A DNA stretch of 64,000 nucleotides, from the NCBI GenBank assembly GCA_025517425.1, contig JAOPJY010000003.1, positions 143,367 through 207,366 of the forward strand. Reading direction: 5' to 3'. This document shows, in pieces, positions 43,716-53,361 of the stretch. This DNA is from Halobacteria archaeon AArc-dxtr1. GTDB taxonomy: Archaea; Halobacteriota; Halobacteria; Halobacteriales; Natrialbaceae. Positions within the stretch are counted from its first letter, which is position 1, and every line of letters begins with the position of its first letter. The notes beneath the pieces were generated by a model. The model was not told where the DNA came from. It saw only the letters and a list, made by a program, of their open reading frames with translations, and did not search any database. The position numbers and the translations under genes were made by a program.

Positions 43716-44159
43716 GTGTACGACGTGGGCTCGTTTATTACCTCGAACCGACTGCGGTTCGCTGCTTCGCTTACTGGATTTGCGGTCGTCGGAGCGGCGC
43801 AGACGGCGACTGGTGGGGTTTTGGTCGTTCTCGTGACAACCCTGCTCGCAGTCACGGCAATCTACGGGGTCGCTCAGTATGCAACGCGGATCTCTCGACG
43901 ACAGCTCGCGATCCGTTCGCTCGGCCTCTGGGTCGCTTTCCTCGCGATTGCGGCAGTCCACGCGGTCGGGATCGGCACCGTCATCGGAGCGTTGTCCGTT
44001 CCATCGTCGGTCGGACACCTGATCGTCTCCGGGCTCACGTGGGCGACGCTGCTGGGGGCCGGTTCGACGACAGCGTTTCTTGGGTTCCGTGAGTACGGTT
44101 CCCCGGCTAGCGTCGAGCGGACTGACGAGGCGGTGCTCGACGGAGACTCGATCCAGTGA
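43716..44159 (+). CDS. Small membrane protein, unknown function
   Basis: 147 residues if GTG 43716 is the start (MYDVGSFITSNRLRF). Four hydrophobic segments are visible: FAASLTGFAVVGAAQTA, VLVVLVTTLLAVTAIYGVA, LGLWVAFLAIAAVHAVGIGTVIGAL and VSGLTWATLLGAGSTTAFL. The C-terminal 25 residues are acidic. No family recognised and no nickel-transporter motif. Divergent from nikR, convergent with the TFS gene. Confidence 0.65.
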   Translation: MYDVGSFITSNRLRFAASLTGFAVVGAAQTATGGVLVVLVTTLLAVTAIYGVAQYATRISRRQLAIRSLGLWVAFLAIAAVHAVGIGTVIGALSVPSSVGHLIVSGLTWATLLGAGSTTAFLGFREYGSPASVERTDEAVLDGDSIQ

Positions 44160-44245
44160 CTGAGTGAGTCAGTCGCCGTACCGAGACACTGCAGGCAGTA
44201 TGTGTGATAATCGAGAGACCGGAGCCGAGACGCCAGAGACGGCGG

Positions 44246-44554
44246 TCAGTTATCGTCCTCGCGCCACTTGTACTCGCAGTCGGTGCAGATGAAAAAGCGC
44301 GTCTCGGACTCGTCTGCCGACCGAATCTGCTGGAGGTACCAGTAGGCGCGATCGTTTCCACACTCGGGACACCGAGTGTCGGTCTCCGGGAGTGAGGTCT
44401 CCTCGGAGGACTCGATGACCTCGGTGGCCTCCTGGTCTTCGGTCAACGTATACTGGGAGGCGTCGCCGCGCGGTTTCGTGGCGTCGCAGCTCCCACAGAC
44501 CCACAGTCCGTCATCGGTTTTCATCATCGAGCCGCAGTCGTCGCAAAACTCCAT
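44246..44554 (-). CDS. Transcription factor S (TFIIS/RPA12-like)
   Basis: 102-residue archaeal transcript-cleavage factor. The N-terminal zinc ribbon has CDDC...CGSC (residues 4-23) and the C-terminal ribbon CPECGNDRAYWYLQQIRSADESETRFFICTDCEYKW holds the DE acidic pair (ADES) that inserts into the RNA polymerase active site to trigger cleavage of backtracked RNA. Length is typical. It is cytosolic and acts with RNA polymerase. Confidence 0.94.
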   Translation of the reverse strand: MEFCDDCGSMMKTDDGLWVCGSCDATKPRGDASQYTLTEDQEATEVIESSEETSLPETDTRCPECGNDRAYWYLQQIRSADESETRFFICTDCEYKWREDDN

Positions 44555-44635
44555 GTGTCCGGGGTAGGCGCGCCGAGGGACTTAAGCGACCCGTTTATGC
44601 CTTCGGAAGGAAGCGCATCGAGAGAGGAAAACAGC

Positions 44636-47395
44636 TTATGCGTCGGCGAGGTCGGCGATCTCGGCTTCGGACAGCGGCCGATCGTAGACGCGGACGTCGG
44701 CGATCTGGCCCGGCAGCCAGTCACGCCAGCCGCCCTCCTCGTCCGGATTGCCACCGATGCCCAGTGGCTGTTCGCTCTCTTCGAACTCGTCGCCAGCCTC
44801 AACGGAGGCTTCCAGTTCGCCGTTGAGGTAGATCTCCGAGACCCCCTCGGAGGGTGCCTGCCGGTAGACCATGTGGCGCCATTCGCCGTCGTTCAGCGAG
44901 TCCTCGCCCCACGGACCTTCGTCCCACTCGTTGCCGTCGTAGGCGTCCATCCGGGCGGTCTGATTCTCGCCTTCTAGCCCACACCACATCGCCCCCTCCT
45001 TGGCGACGATGCAGTGCCACTCATCTGCCTCCTCAGAGACCTGTACCCACGCCGAGACGGTGAACTCCTCGAGATCGAGCGCGTTCTCGTCTTCGACGCG
45101 AATCAGTTGTTCGTCGTCTTCGTCGCCGCTAAACGCCGCTGCAACCTGGCCGGCCGGACTCTCGAGGCCGGTCTCGACGTCGCCGAAGATCTCGCCGTCG
45201 AGACCGTTCCCGCTTTGGTCGACGACCGTCCCGTCCTCGACGCTCTCCTCGTCGAACGTCCAGTGGCCGGCGAGTCCGTCGATCTCGTGGGAGACGTCGA
45301 CACCCCACGTCTCGCCGAGCTGGTTTTCGAGTTCCTCGCGCTGGTCGGTTGGGAGTTCCCAGTCGTAGACCACCGCCTCGCCGATATCGCCGTGGAAGTA
45401 CGGCGGAGCGTGGCCGTCGTTCGTGTCCTGGCCGATGCTGAACTGGTCGGACGGCGCGACCGGCGGGTTTGCCTCGACCTGATCTTCCAGCGTCAGTAGC
45501 TGCCCGTCGAGCCGGAGTTCGGGCTGGTCGGGGGCGTCCTCTGAGATGGTGAGCGTCGCAACGTGGAACTGATCCTCTTCAACCGCCGTATCCGACCAGT
45601 ACCAGTTGACGCCGCCGTACAGGACGTGGAGGTAGCCCTCCGAATCGGGGCCGCTGCCGCCTTCGTTGTTGACAAAGATACCGTAGCCGTCGCCGTTGTC
45701 GTCGCTGCCGTTGTAGAGGAGAGTCTGGCGTTCGGCGGTGACGTCGTGGGTGTTGAACGCGACGGCCATCGTCACGCCCGCCGTCGACTCCGTCGGCACA
45801 CCCTCGGAGTTGATGTACTCGCCCTCGCCGAAGTCGGTGTTGCCCTCGAATCGGACAGTGGCGTTGCCGTCTGCCCCATCGGCGTGGTAAGTGGGCTGGG
45901 CATCCTCGTCGTCCTGGGTCAGATCGAGGCCCTCGCCGGTGGCGTCGGCCCAGGCGGCGAGCGCGTCGCCGTCGTCGACGTCGAGCGCGTTCGCATCGTA
46001 GTGTCCGGCGACGCCGGACTCGAGGCCCGCCTCCCGGATCTCGATGCCGGCGATGTTGGTCCCCTGCCCTTCGACGCGAACCAGAAGCTCGTTGGCGTCG
46101 ACGGCGGTCGTCGTCGTGTAGGTGATTGCGGTGTCGGGTCCGTACTCGGCGTAGGGATCGAGTCCCTCGACGATCGCCTCGCCGTTGACCAGCACGGTCA
46201 GATCCCGAGCGCCCTCCTCGTTGTCCCAGACCTCGGAAATGTGTGCCGTCACTTCGTAGACACCGTTTTCGATGGTGAAGTGGTAGTCTAACTCCGCTTC
46301 CCAGTGCTCCGTCCAGTAGAGTTCGTCGTGGTCGGTTCCCTCGATGTCGGGAGACGTGTCGTAGCCGCTGTCGGCAGTGAGCGGCCGGTTCTCGTCCATC
46401 GCGGCGTCAGAGGAGTTTGGACTCGGATCGATTGTGAGTGAATCGGGCCAGTACTGGTCGTCCGCGTCGAGTTCGGCGGATTGCTCCGCGCTGGGGGCGA
46501 ACTCGAGGCCGTCGATCTCGACTGCGTCTTCGGTGTGGACACCACCACAGTCGAGTCCGAACGGGGCGGACATGGGTTCGGTGACGGTCACGTCCAGGGT
46601 GAGGGTCACGTCGGCCTCCTCGTCGAACACCGCGTAGCTGCCCTCGATCGTGAGTTCGTACTCGCCGTCGGCATCGTCGGACGTCGAAATCTCCCACTGG
46701 GCGTCCTGCTCGGCTCCACCCTCGAGCCCGTCGAGGGCGGTCCCGGACTCGTCTACAACCTCCCAGCCGTCCGGCAGCTCGATCTCGAACTGTCCGGAGT
46801 CGATCGCGACCGAATAGGGGTTTTCGATCGTCCCCGAGACGGTGTTCTCACCCGGGACGAACGTCAGTTCGTCGGTCTCGAACGAGAGCAACTGATCGGG
46901 ATCGTCGTCGAGAACCGTCTCGACGGTCACCGTCTCTCCGGCGGCGTCGTCCTCGGTGGTGACCTCGTAGTCGTAGTCGCCCGGTTCGAAGTCCGCGGTG
47001 TCGATCGACGCGAACGAGACGGTCTCGTCGCTGCCGGCCGAGAGGGTGAGTTCGTCGCTGTCGTGTTCCTCGCCGTCGAACGTCAGCGCAACCGTCTGCG
47101 TCCCCTCTTGTTCGCCCGTGTTTTCGATCGCCGCGTTGACGTCGACAGACTCTCCCCGTGTAAGACTGGTCTGTCCCGGCGTCAGAGCGGTGATCTCGAA
47201 CGCGGCGGGGTCTTCCTCGCCGTTCTCGTCGTCGTCACCGTTCCCGTCGTCGGCTGGTTCATCGTCGCCGTTCTCATCGTCGTCGCCGAGACAGCCGGCG
47301 AGTCCGGCGAAACCGGCGCCGCCGACGGCCTGTAGGACCCGACGTCGGTCGGCGCGGTGTGAACGATCCGTGCTTCGCTCTGATTCGTTTGCCAT
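44636..47395 (-). CDS. Large malectin/lectin-domain lipoprotein
   Basis: 919 residues from ATG 47393-47395 (MANESERSTDRSHRADRRRVLQAVGG). Twin-arginine signal DRRRVLQ, lipobox LAGC and an Asp/Gly linker lead to a CARDB-like Ig module (about 60-150), a second Ig-like module, a malectin-like domain (FGLDCGGVHTED to IAGIEIREAG), a further concanavalin-like module of about 235 residues (AWADATGEGLDL... ending near YDWELPTDQREELENQLG), and a C-terminal LamG domain (HWTFDEESVEDG...IADVRVYDRPLSEAE). It is a paralogue of the 666-residue protein at 12274-14274 with one extra lectin module. Probably a surface glycan-binding protein. Confidence 0.82.
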   Translation of the reverse strand: MANESERSTDRSHRADRRRVLQAVGGAGFAGLAGCLGDDDENGDDEPADDGNGDDDENGEEDPAAFEITALTPGQTSLTRGESVDVNAAIENTGEQEGTQTVALTFDGEEHDSDELTLSAGSDETVSFASIDTADFEPGDYDYEVTTEDDAAGETVTVETVLDDDPDQLLSFETDELTFVPGENTVSGTIENPYSVAIDSGQFEIELPDGWEVVDESGTALDGLEGGAEQDAQWEISTSDDADGEYELTIEGSYAVFDEEADVTLTLDVTVTEPMSAPFGLDCGGVHTEDAVEIDGLEFAPSAEQSAELDADDQYWPDSLTIDPSPNSSDAAMDENRPLTADSGYDTSPDIEGTDHDELYWTEHWEAELDYHFTIENGVYEVTAHISEVWDNEEGARDLTVLVNGEAIVEGLDPYAEYGPDTAITYTTTTAVDANELLVRVEGQGTNIAGIEIREAGLESGVAGHYDANALDVDDGDALAAWADATGEGLDLTQDDEDAQPTYHADGADGNATVRFEGNTDFGEGEYINSEGVPTESTAGVTMAVAFNTHDVTAERQTLLYNGSDDNGDGYGIFVNNEGGSGPDSEGYLHVLYGGVNWYWSDTAVEEDQFHVATLTISEDAPDQPELRLDGQLLTLEDQVEANPPVAPSDQFSIGQDTNDGHAPPYFHGDIGEAVVYDWELPTDQREELENQLGETWGVDVSHEIDGLAGHWTFDEESVEDGTVVDQSGNGLDGEIFGDVETGLESPAGQVAAAFSGDEDDEQLIRVEDENALDLEEFTVSAWVQVSEEADEWHCIVAKEGAMWCGLEGENQTARMDAYDGNEWDEGPWGEDSLNDGEWRHMVYRQAPSEGVSEIYLNGELEASVEAGDEFEESEQPLGIGGNPDEEGGWRDWLPGQIADVRVYDRPLSEAEIADLADA

Positions 47396-47585
47396 ACCGA
47401 TGGGTCTCAACAACGGTAAAAATCACTTTTCATTATGTATGTAACAGAATACACAAGCTGGTGGTCCCACACGTCGAAAATCCAACATATATAAAATATT
47501 CTCTAACTTTGATACTATGGCCCTGGTGCTCCCAATAGTGGGCTACGGTGGATATCGTCTCGAGCCGGCCACCAACACCGTGGTC

Positions 47586-48332
47586 CTACTCGTTTCGGGC
47601 AATCGTCAGATATCCCGTGTGGCCCACGGGCGCCGTCGACGGCCTAGAGCCGCGATCGTCGAAGTCCATCTCGCGCTGGATCGTCTCACGCGTCCGAATC
47701 TCAGAGAGGCCGACCTCCCGGGCGGTCCGGGCGACCTCGCGAGTCGACTCGACGAACGGGCTGTAGACAGCGAGGAACCCGCCCGCTACCAGCAGGTCGG
47801 GAGCGTCGGCGACGACCGTCGCCGCGTCGCCGGTGTCGAGGGTGAGGACGTCGAACGCCTCCTCTTCGGTGACCGAATCAAGTTCGTCGGTCAGGTCCCC
47901 CGTCCGAACGTCGACGTCGTCGGTGACGCCGGCCAGCGCCATGTTCTCCCGGGCGACGTCGGCGAACTCGGGATCACGTTCGTAGGTGACGACTGTCGCG
48001 CCCGCGCGGGCCATCGACGCCGCGAGGACGCCGGTTCCGGTGCCCGTGTCGAGCACGCGGTCGCCGACCGAGACGCCGGTCTCGCCGATCACCAGGCCGA
48101 CGTCTCGGGGGACCATCGGCGCGCCGGTCCGCTCGAAGTGATGAAAGAGGTCCGGACCGCGAAGTCGTCGGACGCGAAAGGCGTTCTCCAGGTGTGTCTC
48201 GATCGTCTGGCCGGGTTCGACGTCCTCGGGGACCTCGAGGACGCCCAGATCGGTACCGAGCTCCTCGCCCGGGGCAACGAGGTACTCACGGTCGTCGCGA
48301 ACGAGCAAGACGGGAACTGAGTCGCCCGTCAC
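47586..48332 (-). CDS. tRNA (adenine-N1)-methyltransferase TrmI
   Basis: 248-residue SAM methyltransferase of the archaeal TrmI/GCD14 type, which makes m1A at tRNA positions 57/58. The N-terminal strand region is followed by motif [40 protein letters not shown], the DVLTLDTGD motif IV and the [13 protein letters not shown] strand. Adjoins the NAC gene with an ATGA overlap (48329-48332), so the two are coupled. Confidence 0.88.
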   Translation of the reverse strand: MTGDSVPVLLVRDDREYLVAPGEELGTDLGVLEVPEDVEPGQTIETHLENAFRVRRLRGPDLFHHFERTGAPMVPRDVGLVIGETGVSVGDRVLDTGTGTGVLAASMARAGATVVTYERDPEFADVARENMALAGVTDDVDVRTGDLTDELDSVTEEEAFDVLTLDTGDAATVVADAPDLLVAGGFLAVYSPFVESTREVARTAREVGLSEIRTRETIQREMDFDDRGSRPSTAPVGHTGYLTIARNE

Positions 48333-48712
48333 TCGAGTTGTGCGACTGCTGCGGCGAGGTCGCCGTCGTTCTCCTCTAGGGCCGCGCGAGCGTCGTCCTC
48401 ACTCGCGCCGGTACGGGTCGCGACGAGTTCGACGTCGCCTTCGTCAACGCCGCCAGCAGCACCGTCGTCCGACGCGCTGTCGGCTGCGGAGCCGGCAGTA
48501 CCAGCCTCGCGCTCCTCGGGCGAGCCGATGACCTGGTAGGTCTCCTGGCCACGGGCGTCCATCTTCGTGACCTCGGGGTCGGTAAAGACGAGGTCGTGCT
48601 CGCCGGTTCGGATAATGACCTCCTCGGCGTCGATGTCGTCGACGTCGATTCCCATCTGCTTCATCATCTGTTCCATCTTGCGCGGGTTGAGTCCGCCGCC
48701 ACCTCCAAACAT
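48329..48712 (-). CDS. nac: Nascent polypeptide-associated complex protein
   Basis: 127-residue archaeal NAC homodimer subunit bound at the ribosome exit. The NAC beta-barrel (about 35-75; [34 protein letters not shown]) is followed by an acidic/Ala linker and a C-terminal UBA domain ([33 protein letters not shown]). The N-terminus [22 protein letters not shown] is characteristic of the family. Upstream of trmI in a two-gene operon. Confidence 0.95.
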   Translation of the reverse strand: MFGGGGGLNPRKMEQMMKQMGIDVDDIDAEEVIIRTGEHDLVFTDPEVTKMDARGQETYQVIGSPEEREAGTAGSAADSASDDGAAGGVDEGDVELVATRTGASEDDARAALEENDGDLAAAVAQLE

Positions 48713-48793
48713 AGTCGAGACGTTACCACGCGCGGCAAAAAGGCTACCGCAACGGTACGACGCGACGGCGGGGTCGTCGATGTGGCGCAGTTC

Positions 48794-50551
48794 TCAGATC
48801 GGGTCGGTCCGCCCCTGAAGATCGCCCTGATAGACCACGCCGCGCTCGGCGTCGATCGTGACGACCGTCCCCGACTCGAGGTCGGTGAGGTCGGCCCCCG
48901 AAACCATCGGGATATCCAGTTCGCGTGCGACCAGCGCCGGATAGCTCGTCATACCGCGGCGTGCGTCGATGATACCGTTGATCCGGTCGACGTCGCCGTC
49001 GAACTCCGCGTCGAACTCGGAGCCGAGGACTAACACACTGCCAGCCGGTACCTCAGAGAGGTCTCCGTCCGTCACGTGGACGATCGGTCCCGAGGCCCGG
49101 CCTTCGACGACCACCCGTCCCGCCGCGATCGCATCGGCGGCGACGTGGACTTTCATCATGTTCGTCGTGCTCGCCCCCTCGAGGTCGGTCATCATGCCAC
49201 AGAGGACGACGACCGTATCGCCACTGTCCGTGACGCCTGCGTCCATGGCGGCCTGAACGGCGTTCTCGACGACGGCGTCGGCTCCCTGATCGGAGACGTT
49301 AGCGTACAGCGGGATCACGCCCCATGAGAGTGATAAGCGCCGCCTGACCTCGTGACTCGGCGTCGAGGCGACGACCGGCACCGGCGGCCGGTATTTCGCC
49401 GTTTTGAGGGCAGTGTAGCCCGATTCCGTCGCTGCGACAACGGCATCGGCGCCGATGTCGCGGGCCATAAAGCGCGCCGAGCGCGCCAGCGCGTCGGTGC
49501 GGGCCTCACCAGCCGCAGGGACGCGCTGTTCGACCATCTCCGCGTACTCCCGAGAGTTCTCGACCTGCCGGACGATGCGATCCATCGTCTCGACAACCTC
49601 GACGGGGTAGTCCCCGACCGCAGTCTCGGCCGAGAGCATCACCGCATCCGTTCCGTCGATGACGGCGTTAGCGACGTCAGAGGCCTCCGCTCGTGTCGGC
49701 CGTCGGGCGTGGACCATCGAGTCGAGCATCTCCGTCGCGGTGATGACGGGTGTGCCGGCCTCGCGACACTCCCGAATAATCCGCTTTTGAATCATCGGGA
49801 CGTCTTCCATCGGACACTCGACGCCCAGGTCGCCCCGGGCGACCATCACGCCGTAGGCAGCGTCGATGATCTCGTCTAAGTTCTCGACGGCACCGACGCG
49901 CTCGATCTTCGCGATGATCGGGATCTCCGCGCCGAACTCTTCGAGAACCTCGCTGACCTCGTAGACGTCCTCTGCGTCCCGGACGAAACTCGCCGCGACG
50001 AAGTCGACTCCTTTCTCGGCGGCCAGTTCGAGATCGGCTCGGTCCTTCCCAGTCACCATGTCGAGTCCCAGATCGACGCCGGGGACGTTGACGCCCTTTC
50101 GGCCGCCCAGTTCGCCACCGGCTTCGACGCGAACGTCGACCCCGTCCTCGTCGCACTCGAGAACGGTCGTCTCGATCAGGCCGTCGTCGAGTAAGATCCG
50201 ATCACCCGGGCTGACGGCGTCGATAGTCAACGAGAGGCCGACCTCCGTGGGGGTTGCCTCCGCGCCCTCGACCAGTCGTACCGTCGACCCCTCCTCGAGC
50301 GTCACCGTCTCGCCGTCAGGAAGCGGCGCCGTCCGGATCTCTGGCCCCTTCATATCGAGCATGACGCCCACCGGACGGTCGTGGGTCTCGTCGACCCGTC
50401 GAACCCGATCCATCAGCTCGGCCCGCCCCGCCCTATCGCCGTGGCTCGCGTTAAGCCGCGCAACCGACATTCCAGCCTCCGCAAGCCTGGTGATCGTCTC
50501 CCGGCTACTGGTGGCCGGCCCAAGCGTACAGACGATTTTCGCGTTTCTCAT
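48794..50551 (-). CDS. pyk: Pyruvate kinase with C-terminal swivelling domain
   Basis: 585 residues from ATG 50549-50551 (MRNAKIVCTLGPATSSRE). The TIM barrel has the metal and substrate motifs VDFVAASFVRDAEDV, IAKIERVGAVENLDEI and MVARGDLGVECP, followed by MLDSMVHARRPTRAEASDVANAVIDGTDAVMLSAETAVGDYP. The C-terminal PEP-utilising-like swivelling domain (about 470-585) aligns with GGxTSHAA, but here reads RRGMTSYPALV, with Tyr537 where the phosphohistidine normally lies. The kinase should work; this extra domain cannot phosphorylate at the usual residue. Confidence 0.95.
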   Translation of the reverse strand: MRNAKIVCTLGPATSSRETITRLAEAGMSVARLNASHGDRAGRAELMDRVRRVDETHDRPVGVMLDMKGPEIRTAPLPDGETVTLEEGSTVRLVEGAEATPTEVGLSLTIDAVSPGDRILLDDGLIETTVLECDEDGVDVRVEAGGELGGRKGVNVPGVDLGLDMVTGKDRADLELAAEKGVDFVAASFVRDAEDVYEVSEVLEEFGAEIPIIAKIERVGAVENLDEIIDAAYGVMVARGDLGVECPMEDVPMIQKRIIRECREAGTPVITATEMLDSMVHARRPTRAEASDVANAVIDGTDAVMLSAETAVGDYPVEVVETMDRIVRQVENSREYAEMVEQRVPAAGEARTDALARSARFMARDIGADAVVAATESGYTALKTAKYRPPVPVVASTPSHEVRRRLSLSWGVIPLYANVSDQGADAVVENAVQAAMDAGVTDSGDTVVVLCGMMTDLEGASTTNMMKVHVAADAIAAGRVVVEGRASGPIVHVTDGDLSEVPAGSVLVLGSEFDAEFDGDVDRINGIIDARRGMTSYPALVARELDIPMVSGADLTDLESGTVVTIDAERGVVYQGDLQGRTDPI

Positions 50552-50723
50552 ACCGGGGGGTTGCCCGAGCATCCTCTAAAAGATAGGGACTTCTTCGCGT
50601 TCGTGTGTCGATGTCGCATTCGGGCGACGTTTCGTCCGGATCTCACGGCCGTGGGTTGCTGCTCGGATCGATATTGGCGGGATGTGTCAACAGATGCGTA
50701 CTCCGGATCTGGGAGGTCGCGTT

Positions 50724-52859
50724 CTATCGAATCTTCTCGCCAACGGTGGCGTTGCCGTGGGTCGTCAGCAGGTCTGCCTCCTCGCCGGCCGCGAGGACCA
50801 TCCCGTTCGACTCGACGCCGAACAGCTCGGCGGGCTCCATGTTCGCGAGCAGGATGCACTTTTCGCCGGGCAGCTCATCTAGGTCGTGGAGCTGCTTGAT
50901 GCCGGCGACGACCTGGCGGGTCTCGAAGCCGATGTCAACCTCGAGTCGGGCGAGATCGTCGGCGCCGTCGATACCTTCTGCGACCTCGATCCGGCCCACG
51001 CGGATGTCGACGTTCTGGAACTCCTCGAAGCCGATTCGGTCCTCGAGTAGGGGTTCGAGGTCAGCTGGTTCTGCCATGTCCGTGGCTTCGTCCGCCTCGG
51101 CGTCGTCGCTTTCGGTTTCCTCGTCGGCGTCGTCGGCGTCGCCGTCTTCTTGGCCCGCGTCCTCCCCGTCAGCAGCAGCCGCGACGCGCTCTGCTAACTT
51201 CTCGTTTAATTCGTCGACGCGGTCGTCCTCGATCTTCTCGAAGAGTTCGCCCGGCTCGTCGAAGCGCCCCGGCGGCGCCGTCAGGGCGTCCTCGATGTGG
51301 GCGTCTGCGATCGCTCCCTCCTCGCCGATCTGCTCCCAGAGGGCCTGGGATTTGTCGGGTGTGATCGGAGACATGAGGACGGCGACGGCTTTCGCAATCT
51401 GGACGCAGTCGCGGATGACCTGGGCCGCTTCGTCGGGCGAGTCGTCGGTGAGCTTCCAGGGCTCGTTGCGCTGGATGTACTCGTTGCCGAACTGCGCGAG
51501 GCGAGTGGCGGCCTGGCCAATCCCCCGAAGGTCGTAGTCGTTGACCGCCTCTCGGACCTCGCCGATGGCGCCCTCGATTCGGTCTTCGACGTCCGCAGAG
51601 ACCTCGACGTCTGGTGTCCCCTCGTAGTTTCGGTAGGCAAAGAGCAGTGAGCGGTACCAGAAGTTGCCGACGGTACCCACGAGCTCGCCGTTTACCTTCT
51701 CCTGGAAGGCGTCCCAGGAGAAGTCGACGTCCTGCTGGAGGCCCCCTGTCGTCGTCAGGTAGTACCGCAGCAGGTCGGGATGGAACCCCTCGTCGACGTA
51801 CTCACGGGCCCAGATCGCGCGGTTGCGGCTCGTCGAGAGTCCCTTCCCGTTGATGGTGATGAAGCCGGTCGCCGCGATGGCTCGCGGAGCGTTGTAGCCA
51901 GCTCCCTCCAACATCGCGGGCCAGAAGATCGCGTGGTGCTGAATGATGTCGCGGCCGATAACGTGGACGATCTCCCCATCGTCCGTCCACACCCGTTCCC
52001 AGTCGTACTCGTCGCTGCCGACGCGATCGCTGTACTGCTTCGTGCTCCCGATGTACTCGATCGGCGCGTCGACCCAGACGTAGAGGACGAGGTCACTCTC
52101 GGCTTCTCCCTCGGCGGTGGGGTAATCGATCCCCCAGTCCATGTCACGGGTGATACACCAGTCCTGCAGGCCGTCTTCGATCCACTGACGGGGCTGGTTG
52201 CGCGCGTTCGAAGTTCCCTCGAGGTCGTCGAGGAACTCCGTGAGGTAGTCCGAAAATTCGGAGACCTGGAAGAACTTGTGAGAGCGCTCGCGGTACTCCG
52301 CGGGGTTGCCCGTGATCGAGCTGGTCGGGTCCTCGACGTCGCCAGGCTCTAAGTGGCGCTGACAGCCCTCGTCGCACTCGTCGCCACGAGCCTTCTCGCC
52401 GCAGTAGGGGCAGGTGCCGACGACGTACCGGTCCGGGAGGTACTGGTCTGCCTCGGGGTCGTAGGCGACCTGGATCTCCTTCTCGTAGATGTGGCCGGCC
52501 TCGTCTAAGGTGCGAACGATCTCTTTGGTCAGCTCGGTGTTGGTCTCGTCGTGGGTGTGCCCGTAGTTGTCGAACTCGACGTTGAACTGCGGGAACGTTT
52601 CCTCGTACTGCTCGTGCCACTCGAGGGCGAACGCCTCGGGGTCGACGCCCTGCTCTTCGGCGTTGACGGCGACGGGGGTGCCGTGCATGTCCGAGCCGCA
52701 GACGTAGGCGGTCTGCTGGCCGAGCGTCTCCAGGGCGCGCGAGAAGGCGTCCGCGCCGATATACCCGCGCAGGTGGCCGATGTGGAGGTCCCCGTTGGCG
52801 TAGGGCAACCCACACGTCACGACCGCGGGGCGGTCCGTCGGGAAGTCGTCGTGGCTCAT
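50724..52859 (-). CDS. metG: Methionyl-tRNA synthetase
   Basis: 711 residues from ATG 52857-52859. The class I signature is HIGHLRG (26-32), the zinc knuckle Cys150, 153, 162 and 166, and the second signature KGLSTS (339-344) in place of KMSKS. The anticodon-binding helical domain follows. An acidic linker of about 45 residues (EDAGQEDGDADDADEETESDD) connects to a C-terminal EMAP-like tRNA-binding domain (FQNVDIRVGRIEVAEG...GVESNGMVLAAGE). All domains are complete. Confidence 0.96.
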   Translation of the reverse strand: MSHDDFPTDRPAVVTCGLPYANGDLHIGHLRGYIGADAFSRALETLGQQTAYVCGSDMHGTPVAVNAEEQGVDPEAFALEWHEQYEETFPQFNVEFDNYGHTHDETNTELTKEIVRTLDEAGHIYEKEIQVAYDPEADQYLPDRYVVGTCPYCGEKARGDECDEGCQRHLEPGDVEDPTSSITGNPAEYRERSHKFFQVSEFSDYLTEFLDDLEGTSNARNQPRQWIEDGLQDWCITRDMDWGIDYPTAEGEAESDLVLYVWVDAPIEYIGSTKQYSDRVGSDEYDWERVWTDDGEIVHVIGRDIIQHHAIFWPAMLEGAGYNAPRAIAATGFITINGKGLSTSRNRAIWAREYVDEGFHPDLLRYYLTTTGGLQQDVDFSWDAFQEKVNGELVGTVGNFWYRSLLFAYRNYEGTPDVEVSADVEDRIEGAIGEVREAVNDYDLRGIGQAATRLAQFGNEYIQRNEPWKLTDDSPDEAAQVIRDCVQIAKAVAVLMSPITPDKSQALWEQIGEEGAIADAHIEDALTAPPGRFDEPGELFEKIEDDRVDELNEKLAERVAAAADGEDAGQEDGDADDADEETESDDAEADEATDMAEPADLEPLLEDRIGFEEFQNVDIRVGRIEVAEGIDGADDLARLEVDIGFETRQVVAGIKQLHDLDELPGEKCILLANMEPAELFGVESNGMVLAAGEEADLLTTHGNATVGEKIR

Positions 52860-52926
52860 ACGCCAACCAAGTCGACGGCGGGCGTAAAACCCGCCGGTTT
52901 CGCCTCGTCGGCCGGCCCCACCGTGA

Positions 52927-53283
52927 TCAGCTACCGTCGCCGTTCGCAGCCCTCTCGGCGTCCGACTCGTCGCCATTGACGCCGGGCTCGGAACGCGCGC
53001 CGCTCCGACTCGCGAACAACACGACGATGCCGATCACGACAGGTCCGAGAAATCCGGCCCAGAACGCCAGGCCGCCGGGCGGAAACACGACGACAGACAG
53101 CGCCGCGACGACCCACGCGAACCAGGCGACGGCCTCCCAGGGTCGCCCTCGATAGAGCTGCCAGGTCGACAGTGAGAGCAGAAAGCCGCCGAACACCGCC
53201 GCGGCCAGTGGCTGGCCGAGCCACGTCGACGCGAGCAGTATCGCGGCGATGCCGACGACCGCGACCGTGTCGAATCGCTCCAT
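52927..53283 (-). CDS. Small membrane protein next to metG
   Basis: 118 residues from ATG 53281-53283 (MERFDTVAVVG). Four hydrophobic segments (AVVGIAAILLASTWLG, LAAAVFGGFLLSLSTW, AWFAWVVAALSVVVF, WAGFLGPVVIGIVVLFAS) are followed by an acidic tail. No motif identifies a function. It reads toward metG on the same strand, 67 bp away. Confidence 0.65.
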   Translation of the reverse strand: MERFDTVAVVGIAAILLASTWLGQPLAAAVFGGFLLSLSTWQLYRGRPWEAVAWFAWVVAALSVVVFPPGGLAFWAGFLGPVVIGIVVLFASRSGARSEPGVNGDESDAERAANGDGS

Positions 53284-53361
53284 GTACCCGCATTGAACGG
53301 TTCGCACAAACGCGTATCGGTGTCGCTCGTCGGCGATCCATGGCGGCACAGACCCGGAGAA

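Noticed and set aside
43716-44159. Nickel transporter beside nikR
   Set aside because: No NiCoT or permease signature; only a small four-helix protein.
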